Program-made: the position numbers and the translations under genes
Assembly (NCBI GenBank): GCA_016783145.1
Contig: JADHXD010000023.1
Span: forward strand, 1 to 42,588
DNA: 42,588 nucleotides
Reading direction: 5' to 3'
From: Anaerolineae bacterium
GTDB taxonomy: Bacteria; Chloroflexota; Anaerolineae; JAFGEY01
The notes under the pieces: model-generated
What the model was told of the DNA's origin: nothing
The model's input: the letters and a program-made list of their open reading frames with translations, nothing else
Database searches by the model: none
Shown: positions 24,049 through 31,170 of the stretch, one piece after another
How positions within the stretch are numbered: position 1 is the first letter of the stretch
Layout: each line of letters starts with the position of its first letter

Positions 24049-24891
24049 TCACTCTACGTTCTCCACTTCCAGACTGATATCCAGGGCGGTGACCGAGTGG
24101 GTGAGCGCGCCCACCGAGATATAGTCCACTCCCGTCTCGGCAACTTGGCGCAGGGTACGGGCGGTGATCCCACCCGAAGCCTCCAGGGGCACGCGCCCCG
24201 CCACCCACGTTACCGCCTGACGCATCTCGTCCAGAGACATGTTGTCCAACATGATCCGGTCAGGCCGCAGAGCGACGGCCTCCTCCAGCTCTTCCCAGGT
24301 CTTGACCTCTACCTCGATCGGCAGCCCCTGGTCGTTATGCGCCCGTACACGCTCGACGGCGGCGGTAACGCCCCCTGCAGCGGCGATGTGGTTGTCCTTG
24401 ATCAACACCATGTCATCCAGGCGCATGCGGTGATTCTGCCCGCCGCCCAGGCGCACCGCCCACTTGTCCAGCACGCGCAGGCCGGGAACGGTCTTGCGCG
24501 TGTCGAGGATGACCGCCTTGGTCCCCGCCACCGCCTCCACGTAGCGGCGCGTCGCTGATGCGATGCCGCTCATGCGCTGCATGAGATTGAGCGCGGTTCG
24601 CTCCGCGGTGAGGATCGCCCCCATAGGCCCTTCGACGGTGGCGATCCGGTCCCCGGGAACGATCCGATCGCCGTCAGACTTGAGGGCGACAAAGCGCACC
24701 GCGTCCGACACAGCGGCAAAAACCGCGCGTCCGACCCCCAACCCTGCCAGCACCCCGCTGGCCTTGCACAAGAACACACCGCTTCCCATCAAACCTGGGG
24801 GCAGTGTCCACAAGCTGGTGACGTCCCCCTGGCCGATGTCCTCTTGTAGCACGTGGTGGACGATGGCGGCTAGCTGATCCGAATCGACCAT
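24049..24891 (-). CDS. nadC: Nicotinate-nucleotide pyrophosphorylase (carboxylating) NadC
   Basis: This 280-residue quinolinate phosphoribosyltransferase makes nicotinate mononucleotide from quinolinate and PRPP with loss of CO2. The typical sequence is complete: E-D-I-G-Q-G-D-V-T-S at the N-terminus, E-R-T-A-L-N-L-M-Q-R-M-S-G-I-A-S, D-T-R-K-T-V-P-G-L-R, G-G-G-Q-N-H-R-M-R-L and L-I-K-D-N-H-I, then L-E-A-S-G-G-I near the end. I place the start at ATG 24891; the open frame upstream is a shadow of the membrane-protein gene. It begins 8 bp after that gene. It shares the substrate PRPP with purF, which may explain the grouping. Confidence 0.95.
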   Translation of the reverse strand: MVDSDQLAAIVHHVLQEDIGQGDVTSLWTLPPGLMGSGVFLCKASGVLAGLGVGRAVFAAVSDAVRFVALKSDGDRIVPGDRIATVEGPMGAILTAERTALNLMQRMSGIASATRRYVEAVAGTKAVILDTRKTVPGLRVLDKWAVRLGGGQNHRMRLDDMVLIKDNHIAAAGGVTAAVERVRAHNDQGLPIEVEVKTWEELEEAVALRPDRIMLDNMSLDEMRQAVTWVAGRVPLEASGGITARTLRQVAETGVDYISVGALTHSVTALDISLEVENVE

Positions 24892-24899
24892 GGTATACC

Positions 24900-25397
24900 T
24901 CACTCGTTCCCTGCCGGCTTTTCGTAGCCTCGGTTGGTGTGCTGGGCTGACCCTGGCGCCGCCCTCTTGACCCAGGCGTCGAAGGCTGTCTCCGACGCCA
25001 CAATCTCGACCCATTCCTCCTGCTCCACCTTGAAGGCGGCTGCTCTGAGGCGGGACAGCTCTTTCTTGCCCAGCCGGTCCTCCAACACCCCATACCAGCG
25101 AGGATGGAGAAAGCGCGGTTGTGCTACGCCGATGACGACCACCACGGCAAAGAGCCCGCCCGCCGCATAACCCAGGCTCTTCGCATTCACCCAGACGGTG
25201 TCCAAGGCAAAGCGCAGGCCGATGAGGGTGAAAAAGACGCCCAGCAAGATACCAGAGATTGGATAGGGATAGCGGTCCTGGCGAGTCACCGGACGCCACC
25301 AATCCTTCTCCGTGCCCCACTGCCTGTTTACCCCTTTGCTCGCGAACCAGATCCCATATCCAACCAAGATCACCCCGATGAATTCAGCGATCCACAT
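24900..25397 (-). CDS. Small membrane protein between purL and nadC
   Basis: This 165-residue protein of unknown family has three hydrophobic segments: W-I-A-E-F-I-G-V-I-L-V-G-Y-G-I-W at the N-terminus, I-S-G-I-L-L-G-V-F-F-T-L-I-G-L near residue 50, and A-A-G-G-L-F-A-V-V-V-V-I-G-V near 80. A charged cytoplasmic or external tail of about 70 residues follows, with L-E-D-R-L-G-K-K-E-L and a Q-E-E-W-V-E stretch. The ATG at 25397 lies inside the end of purL (14-bp overlap) and has GGAGG upstream, so it is coupled to purL. It is followed by nadC after 8 bp. Its place in a purine/NAD operon may mean a link to nucleotide or precursor transport, but the sequence does not show this. Confidence 0.7.
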   Translation of the reverse strand: MWIAEFIGVILVGYGIWFASKGVNRQWGTEKDWWRPVTRQDRYPYPISGILLGVFFTLIGLRFALDTVWVNAKSLGYAAGGLFAVVVVIGVAQPRFLHPRWYGVLEDRLGKKELSRLRAAAFKVEQEEWVEIVASETAFDAWVKRAAPGSAQHTNRGYEKPAGNE

Positions 25398-28353
25398 ACG
25401 TGCCTCCTTGCCACGCAGCCTTGAGCACCTCAATGCCCATCTCGATCACGACCTGGGACTCTGTGCCCAGGACGCGCATCACGTCGCCCTCTGTGTGCCC
25501 GACGCACGCACAGGCCACTCCACACATCACAGCCTCGAACGCCTCCCCATCCGCCTCTGCGACCTCGACCAGGAAGCGACCTGCTGTCTCGCCAAACAGC
25601 GCGGTGATGTCACCCACACCATCCTCAGCGCAAGGTAGGTCCGCCAGGCGCAAGGTAGCGCCCACACCCCCGGCAAAGGCCATCTCGGCCGCCGCGACCG
25701 CCAGCCCCCCTTCGGAGCAGTCGTGGCAGGCGCGAACCAGACGCTGGCCCATCGCACGGTGGAGGGCGCGCATCGCATCTATCGAACCAGGAACGGGCGC
25801 GGGCACCGACGCTCCCAGATCTCCGGAAAGGGCATAGAACGCAGATCCCCCCAGTTCCACCCGCGTCTCGCCGATGGCGTACAGCCGGCTGCCAGCGGAC
25901 TTTAGGTCCATCGTCACCGCCTGACGCACATCCGGGACGAACCCCAGGGCAGAGATGAGCAGGGTTGGAGGGATGGGCATCTTGGCACCGGTGGGGTCCA
26001 CATACTCGTTGTTCAGGGAGTCTTTGCCCGAGACGAAAGGCGCCCCGTAGGCCAGGGCAGCGTCGTAGCATCCCTGTGCCGCACGCACCAGGCCGCCCAG
26101 GCGATCGGGCAGGTTGGGATTGCCCCAGCAGAAATTGTCGAGCAAGGCCACCCCATCCGGGTCTGCACCCACGGCGACCACGTTGCGCAGGGCCTCATCG
26201 ATCGCCGCCCAGGCCATCGCATACGGGTCGATCATACCGTAGCGCGGGTTGATCCCGCACCCGATCGCCAGGCCGCGATGGCAGGCACCCTTCCCCCCGG
26301 GCTGTTGTACCTCCAGGGGCCAGATCACGGTCGCATCGGACGGTCCATCGTTCGCCACGCCGGTGAGTGGTTTGACGACCGTTCCCCCCTGCACCTCGTG
26401 ATCGTACCGGCGGATCACCGCCTCTTTGCTCGAGATGTTGGGGGAGGCCAGCAGCCTGAGCAGGACCTCGTTCAGATCGTCGACGTGCAGGGAGGGCTCT
26501 GCCCCCTGCGGCCTGCCCCGGGCATCCCAGACCGCCTTCAGATGCCGGCGCGGAATGCCATCGTGCAGGAAATCCATATCCATCGAGCCCACGACCTGCT
26601 CGCCGTAGCGGAGGGTGAGTCGCCGGTCTCCGGTAAACCGCCCGATGACCGTCAGCTCCACGTCGCGCGCGGCACAGATCTGGCGCAGGCGGTCGAGGTG
26701 CTCGGGCGGCACGCCGAGGACCATCCGCTCCTGGGCCTCTGACAGCCAGACCTCCCAGGGGCGCAAGCCAGGGTACTTGAGCGGCACCGCGGACAGGTCG
26801 ACTTGCACGCCGACGTCCTTGCCCATCTCTCCCACCGCCGAGGAAAAGCCCCCAGCCCCGCAGTCAGTGATCGACGTGTACAGCCCTTCGTCGCGGGCCA
26901 CGAGCACGGCCTCCAGGAACGTTTTTTCGGTGATCGGGTTGCCGATCTGGACCACACTGCCCACCGTCTCTCCCGTTTCGTGCGTCAGTTCGGCAGAAGA
27001 GAACGTCGCTCCATGCAGTCCGTCGCGCCCCGTTCGCCCGCCCACGCTGATGCACAGGTCTCCAGGACGCGCCCGGTTGCGGTGGCTATCGCGCGGAGCG
27101 ATGCCAACGCAGCCACAGAAGACCAGTGGGTTGCCCGTGTACCCCGGGTCGTAGAGAATGGCCCCGTTGACGGTGGGAATGCCCATCTTGTTGCCATAGT
27201 CCTCGATGCCCGCGATCACGCCGGCGGCAATGCGACGGGGGTGCAGCACGCCGCCCGGCATCTGGTCTGGGGACAGGTCCTGTGGGCCAAAGCAGAGCAC
27301 GTCGGTGTTGGCAATGGGTCGCGCGGAGACGCCGATCACGTCGCGCACCACGCCGCCGACCCCGGTGTTGGCCCCGCCAAATGGTTCCAACGCTGAAGGA
27401 TGGTTGTGCGTCTCCACCTTGAACGACACATCCCACTGCGCGTCGAATTCGAGAATCCCGGCATTGTCCACAAACGCCGACCGCACCCACGGTTTGTCTA
27501 TCGCCTCCGTCGCCGCGCGCAGGTAGGTCTTGAGCAGCCCGTCGATGCGCTGGCTCGCGATCGGGTCGCACGGAGATGCGCCGTTCGCGATGGGCGAGCT
27601 GGAGTCCCGGCACTCATAGTCGATCAACGCCTTGAACGTCTTGTGGACACAGTGCTCGCTCCACGTCTGGGCCAGCGTCTCCAACTCGACGTCGGTGGGC
27701 TCGCGCCCCTCGGTGCGATAGTACGCACGGATGGCCCGCAGCTCAGCCAGATCGAGGAACAGCACGCGCTCGACGCTCATGCGCGCGAGCTGATCGTCGG
27801 GCATCTCGCGGATGGGGATCGACTCCACCACACCGCTCGACTGGGCCGGAGGTGCGAAGGGAGGGCTCATCTCGCCCAACGTGTAGGACTGGATCACCTC
27901 GTTGCACAACAAGCCAGTGGCGATCCGGCGCGCATCCGCCTCGCACAGATCGCCGGAGAGCCGGTATCGCGTGCCGGTTGCGGCCTGCTCCACCTCGATG
28001 TCCAGCCGCCGGGCACCGAGGATCAGGTTCTCTGCTACCGAATCGGTCACGCCAGGGTGGAATCCCACCTCGATGATCCGCTCAGAGCCAGCGGCACCCT
28101 CGCTCTCGCCGCGCCCGGTGAACCGAGGCTCAACGCGCGATACATGGACTCCCTGCACCACCGGATCGACCAGCAGCTCGCGGGACAAGCGATCGACCTG
28201 CGCGAGGGACAGATCCCCGCGCAAAAAGTAGAGGTCGTCGATCCGCACTGACTCGACGCCAGGGACGCCCAGGATGTGCGTGTCGTCCACGACCGCTCTC
28301 GCGCGTCCATCAGGGACGCTTGCTTGCCAAAAGACCAGCACACGATAGTCCAT
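25384..28353 (-). CDS. purL: FGAM synthase PurL with N-terminal PurS-like domain
   Basis: This 989-residue enzyme converts FGAR to FGAM. Residues 1-75 and 93-160 look like two PurS-type halves (V-P-G-V-E-S-V-R-I near 30 and the clearer G-V-T-D-S-V-A-E-N-L...L-L-C-N-E-V-I-Q-S-Y at 101-157), matching the N-domain of large E. coli-type PurL, which mimics a PurS dimer. The catalytic core begins with W-S-E-H-C-V-H-K-T-F at 231-240 and shows E-T-H-N-H-P-S and a second half with S-G-K-D-S-L-N-N. There is no glutaminase domain; PurQ is separate. It is thus a large-type PurL split from its glutaminase, not the 740-residue B. subtilis form. The ATG at 28353 lies 29 bp after guaB. Confidence 0.95.
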   Translation of the reverse strand: MDYRVLVFWQASVPDGRARAVVDDTHILGVPGVESVRIDDLYFLRGDLSLAQVDRLSRELLVDPVVQGVHVSRVEPRFTGRGESEGAAGSERIIEVGFHPGVTDSVAENLILGARRLDIEVEQAATGTRYRLSGDLCEADARRIATGLLCNEVIQSYTLGEMSPPFAPPAQSSGVVESIPIREMPDDQLARMSVERVLFLDLAELRAIRAYYRTEGREPTDVELETLAQTWSEHCVHKTFKALIDYECRDSSSPIANGASPCDPIASQRIDGLLKTYLRAATEAIDKPWVRSAFVDNAGILEFDAQWDVSFKVETHNHPSALEPFGGANTGVGGVVRDVIGVSARPIANTDVLCFGPQDLSPDQMPGGVLHPRRIAAGVIAGIEDYGNKMGIPTVNGAILYDPGYTGNPLVFCGCVGIAPRDSHRNRARPGDLCISVGGRTGRDGLHGATFSSAELTHETGETVGSVVQIGNPITEKTFLEAVLVARDEGLYTSITDCGAGGFSSAVGEMGKDVGVQVDLSAVPLKYPGLRPWEVWLSEAQERMVLGVPPEHLDRLRQICAARDVELTVIGRFTGDRRLTLRYGEQVVGSMDMDFLHDGIPRRHLKAVWDARGRPQGAEPSLHVDDLNEVLLRLLASPNISSKEAVIRRYDHEVQGGTVVKPLTGVANDGPSDATVIWPLEVQQPGGKGACHRGLAIGCGINPRYGMIDPYAMAWAAIDEALRNVVAVGADPDGVALLDNFCWGNPNLPDRLGGLVRAAQGCYDAALAYGAPFVSGKDSLNNEYVDPTGAKMPIPPTLLISALGFVPDVRQAVTMDLKSAGSRLYAIGETRVELGGSAFYALSGDLGASVPAPVPGSIDAMRALHRAMGQRLVRACHDCSEGGLAVAAAEMAFAGGVGATLRLADLPCAEDGVGDITALFGETAGRFLVEVAEADGEAFEAVMCGVACACVGHTEGDVMRVLGTESQVVIEMGIEVLKAAWQGGTYVDR

Positions 28354-28382
28354 GGTCTGCCTATCCGTCCTCCGCGTCTCGG

Positions 28383-29843
28383 TTATGCCCCTGGATAGTT
28401 GGGCGCTTCCTTGGTGATGATCACGTCGTGGGGATGGCTCTCGATCAGGCCAGCGCTGGTAATGCGAACGAAACACGCCTTGGCGCGCAGTTCGGCCAGG
28501 CTGGCGGCCCCAACATATCCCATCCCGGAGCGCAGCCCGCCCATCAGTTGATACGCATACTCGGCCAGCACACCCTTGTACCCCACCCGGCCCTCGATCC
28601 CTTCCGGCACCAGCTTTTCTGGTTCGGACTGCCCTGAGGCGTACCGGTCCCGACCATAGCCCTGCATCGCTCCCATCGATCCCATGCCGCGGTATTCCTT
28701 GTAGTAACGGCCCTCATAGATCACCAACTCGCCGGGACATTCGTCGACGCCGGCAAACAGCGAACCGAGCATCACCGTGTCCGCGCCAGCGGCCAACGCC
28801 TTGGCGATATCTCCAGAGTACTTGATCCCGCCGTCCGCGATGACGGGCGTATCGTGCTTGCGCGCTTCTTCAGAGCACTGGCGGATGGCGGTAAGCTGAG
28901 GCATGCCTGCCCCGGAGATGACCCGCGTCGTGCAGATCGACCCCGCTCCCACGCCAACCTTGACCGCGTCCGCGCCTGCCTGGATCAGGTCGCGCGTGCC
29001 CTGAGCAGTCACCACGTTGCCGGCGATCACCGGGACCTCAGGGGCGATCGCCTTGATCTCCTCGATGGCGCGGAGCACGTTCCTGCTGTGCCCGTGCGCG
29101 GTGTCGATCACGAACACGTCTACGTCCGCGTGGTACAGCGCCGAAACACGTCCTTGCATATCTGCGCCCACACCCACTGCCGCACCAACCAGGAGGCGCC
29201 CGCGCCCGTCCGTCGCGCGGTTGGGATAGTCTATCTTTTTCTGGATGTCCTTGACCGTGATCAACCCCTTCAGGTAGCCCTTTTCGTCCACCAGGGGCAG
29301 CTTTTCGATGCGGTGCTTGAACAGGATCGCCTTGGCTTCCTCCAGCGTCGTGCCGATCCGGGCGGTGACCAGGTTCTCCCGCGTCATATACTCGTAGACA
29401 GGACGGCTCAGGTCCTCCACAAAGCGCACATCGCGGTTGGTGAGAATGCCAACCAACTTGCCCTCCTCGGTGATCGGCACGCCGGAGATGTGGTACCGAG
29501 ACATCAGTTGTTCGGCCTCGCTGAGCAGCGCGCTGGGCGGGAGGGTGATCGGGTCGACGATCATCCCCGACTCGGAGCGCTTGACCTTGTCCACCTCTTG
29601 GGCCTGATCGACGGCGCTCATGTTGCGGTGGACGATCCCGATCCCTCCTTCACGGGCCAGGGCGATCGCCAGGCGAGATTCGGTGACCGTGTCCATAGCC
29701 GCCGAGAGGACGGGAATGTTGAGCCACAGGTCACCTGCCAGCCGTGCGCGCAGGCTGACCTGGCTTGGCAGCACCTCGCTGTACCCAGGAGTCAACAAGA
29801 CATCGTCAAAGGTCAGGGCTTCTGGAAAACTGGACTCGGACAC
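28383..29843 (-). CDS. guaB: IMP dehydrogenase GuaB
   Basis: This 486-residue enzyme oxidises IMP to XMP, the committed step to GMP, with NAD+ as oxidant. [11 protein letters not shown] at the N-terminus, the tandem CBS domains (about 97-205) and the catalytic loop G-S-I-C304-T-T-R are all present, as are [10 protein letters not shown] and G-S-M-G-A-M-Q-G. The C-terminus ends Y-P-G-A. The start is a GTG with GGAGG 8 nt upstream. It heads the cluster, directly behind a leader and terminator. The link to the nad genes makes sense because GuaB consumes NAD+ (inference). Confidence 0.95.
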   Translation of the reverse strand: MSESSFPEALTFDDVLLTPGYSEVLPSQVSLRARLAGDLWLNIPVLSAAMDTVTESRLAIALAREGGIGIVHRNMSAVDQAQEVDKVKRSESGMIVDPITLPPSALLSEAEQLMSRYHISGVPITEEGKLVGILTNRDVRFVEDLSRPVYEYMTRENLVTARIGTTLEEAKAILFKHRIEKLPLVDEKGYLKGLITVKDIQKKIDYPNRATDGRGRLLVGAAVGVGADMQGRVSALYHADVDVFVIDTAHGHSRNVLRAIEEIKAIAPEVPVIAGNVVTAQGTRDLIQAGADAVKVGVGAGSICTTRVISGAGMPQLTAIRQCSEEARKHDTPVIADGGIKYSGDIAKALAAGADTVMLGSLFAGVDECPGELVIYEGRYYKEYRGMGSMGAMQGYGRDRYASGQSEPEKLVPEGIEGRVGYKGVLAEYAYQLMGGLRSGMGYVGAASLAELRAKACFVRITSAGLIESHPHDVIITKEAPNYPGA

Positions 29844-29870
29844 AGGACACCTCCTCTACAGCCGGGATGT

Positions 29871-29897
29871 AAAAAGGCCCCAGGTTAGGGGGCCTTT
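29871..29897 (-). terminator. Intrinsic terminator directly before guaB
   Basis: On the minus strand AAAGGCCCC (29897-29889) and GGGGCCTTT (29881-29873) form a perfect 9-bp stem with a 7-nt loop, followed by TTTTT. It ends about 20 nt before the guaB Shine-Dalgarno. The opposite strand ends in TTTAT and is weaker. Confidence 0.82.
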
Positions 29898-30130
29898 ATG
29901 CCGAAAAGGGTTCCACACCGCGCAGCGGTACGGTTAGCGAGCGGCGCGACACGGAAGCCATCTCGCCTACCGGTGAATCGCGGGAGGTCCCCCTCCCGTA
30001 AGCCAATCAAGATGCTTGCCTGGGCATCGTTGCCGCTGGTCCACGGATCCCACGAACGCATCAAGTCTGTCCTCGCTCCTCCTGGACAAGCTGCCAGGGC
30101 GGCTCGGCCATCGTATCCAGCGGTCAGAAC
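29898..30130 (-). promoter_or_regulatory. Structured guaB leader RNA of unknown class
   Basis: The region between the guaB promoter and terminator gives a transcript of about 230-290 nt with no convincing gene. Visible hairpins on the minus strand: GGGAGG/CCTCCC at 29982-29997, ACCGC/GCGGT at 29917-29929, and CCTGG/CCAGG near 30090. I do not recognise a T-box, purine, PRPP/ppGpp (ykkC), SRP, 6S or RNase P signature. It could be an attenuating riboswitch or an independent small RNA ending at the terminator. Confidence 0.55.
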
Positions 30131-30136
30131 AGGTCT

Positions 30137-30165
30137 AGTATACCCACAAGAGAGGATTTTGTCAA
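30137..30165 (-). promoter_or_regulatory. Consensus sigma-70 promoter for guaB and the purine/NAD cluster
   Basis: Minus strand: TTGACA (30165-30160), 17-nt spacer, TATACT (30142-30137). One of the best promoter matches in the window, about 290 nt upstream of guaB. Confidence 0.85.
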
Positions 30166-30183
30166 AGCCTCCTGGGACGCCGC

Positions 30184-30212
30184 TTGACAAGACCCCCGGT
30201 CCTCCGTACAAT
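30184..30212 (+). promoter_or_regulatory. Sigma-70 promoter for the HAD phosphatase
   Basis: TTGACA at 30184-30189, 17-nt spacer, TACAAT at 30207-30212. It is back to back with the guaB promoter (18 bp between the -35 elements), with a leader of about 30 nt to the ATG at 30250. Confidence 0.8.
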
Positions 30213-30249
30213 GGGCGTTCATCCCGACGCAACGAGGAGACCCTGGCCC

Positions 30250-31071
30250 ATGCCCTTTCGACGCCCCGAACGCCTCTTCAAGGGGTACGTGTTTGACCTG
30301 GACGGCACCGTGTATCTGGGCGATGCGCTGCTGCCCGGCGCGAAAAGAACGATCGAGACCTTGCGCCAGGCAGGCTGCCGGATGGTCTTTGTATCCAACA
30401 AGCCCGTGAACACCCGCCAATCCTATGCCGACAAGCTGACCTGGCTCGGCCTGCCCACTCCCGTGGGGGACATCGTCAACTCGTCGCAGGTCCTGATCCG
30501 CTACCTGAGCGGTCGCGCGCCAGGCTGCCGCGTCTTTCCGATCGGGGAGCAGGTCTTATGCGACGAGCTCACCGAGGCCGGATTCATCCTCACCGAATCG
30601 CCGGAAGAGATCGCGTACGTGATCGCCAGCTTTGACCGCACTTTTGTCTATCGCAAACTGCAGATCGCGTTCGACGCCATTCGCTCCGGAGCGCACTTGA
30701 TCGCCACCAATGCCGACGCCTACTGCCCGGTCCCCGGCGGCGGCGAGCCAGACGCAGCTTCGATTATCGCCGCGATCGAGGCGTGCACCGGGCACAAGAT
30801 CGAGTTCATCGCCGGGAAACCCTCGGAGATGATGGCACGTACGGCCTTGGCCCTCTTGGGCACCGACCCGGAAGAGAGCATGATGGTTGGCGATCGCGTC
30901 GAGACCGACATCCTGATGGGCCACCGGGCGGGAATGTCTACAGCGATGCCTCTGACCGGGGCCACAACGCTCGAGGCGCTCGCACAGAACGAGGTCCAAC
31001 CGGACTACATCCTGGAACGGCTGGACCATCTCTTGCCCACTCGCACAAACGCCCAAACCGTGCTACAATAG
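30250..31071 (+). CDS. HAD-superfamily IIA phosphatase (NagD-like)
   Basis: This 273-residue hydrolase has all HAD motifs: the nucleophile D16 and acid D18 in F-D-L-D-G-T-V-Y, motif II V-S-N-K-P, the lysine in A-G-K-P-S, and motif IV V-G-D-R-V-E-T-D-I. The C2-type cap between motifs II and III places it in the NagD/4-nitrophenylphosphatase/PGP group, which dephosphorylates nucleotides, sugar phosphates or phosphoglycolate. Sharing a divergent promoter with guaB makes a nucleotide monophosphate substrate attractive, but this is inference. GAGGAGA lies about 11 nt before the chosen ATG; a more distal ATG upstream would fall inside the promoter. Confidence 0.86.
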   Translation: MPFRRPERLFKGYVFDLDGTVYLGDALLPGAKRTIETLRQAGCRMVFVSNKPVNTRQSYADKLTWLGLPTPVGDIVNSSQVLIRYLSGRAPGCRVFPIGEQVLCDELTEAGFILTESPEEIAYVIASFDRTFVYRKLQIAFDAIRSGAHLIATNADAYCPVPGGGEPDAASIIAAIEACTGHKIEFIAGKPSEMMARTALALLGTDPEESMMVGDRVETDILMGHRAGMSTAMPLTGATTLEALAQNEVQPDYILERLDHLLPTRTNAQTVLQ

Positions 31072-31149
31072 CGGTCAGCGATCAGCCATCGGCAGGACGT
31101 GTCCCAGAGACGTCCTGCTTGCACCAAGTCGGTGCCTGATCGCTGACCG
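31072..31149. repeat. Three-way-junction palindrome before pcrA
   Basis: A perfect 14-bp outer inverted repeat, CGGTCAGCGATCAG (31072-31085) and CTGATCGCTGACCG (31136-31149), encloses two further hairpins: GCAGGACGT/ACGTCCTGC (31092-31100/31110-31118) and GCACC/GGTGC (31121-31125/31131-31135). The outer arms contain the GCTGATC-GCTGACC heptamer pair of the family seen at 91-258. Confidence 0.75.
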
Positions 31150-31170
31150 TCGCTTTCCGGGAGCTACCGT

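Noticed and set aside
29898-30130. guaB leader as a T-box, RNase P RNA, 6S RNA, SRP RNA or ykkC/PRPP riboswitch
   Set aside because: I searched by eye for AGGGTGG-ACCGCG, GAGGAAAGTCC, the GGAAG-GCAGC SRP loop and the ykkC core and found none of them convincingly.
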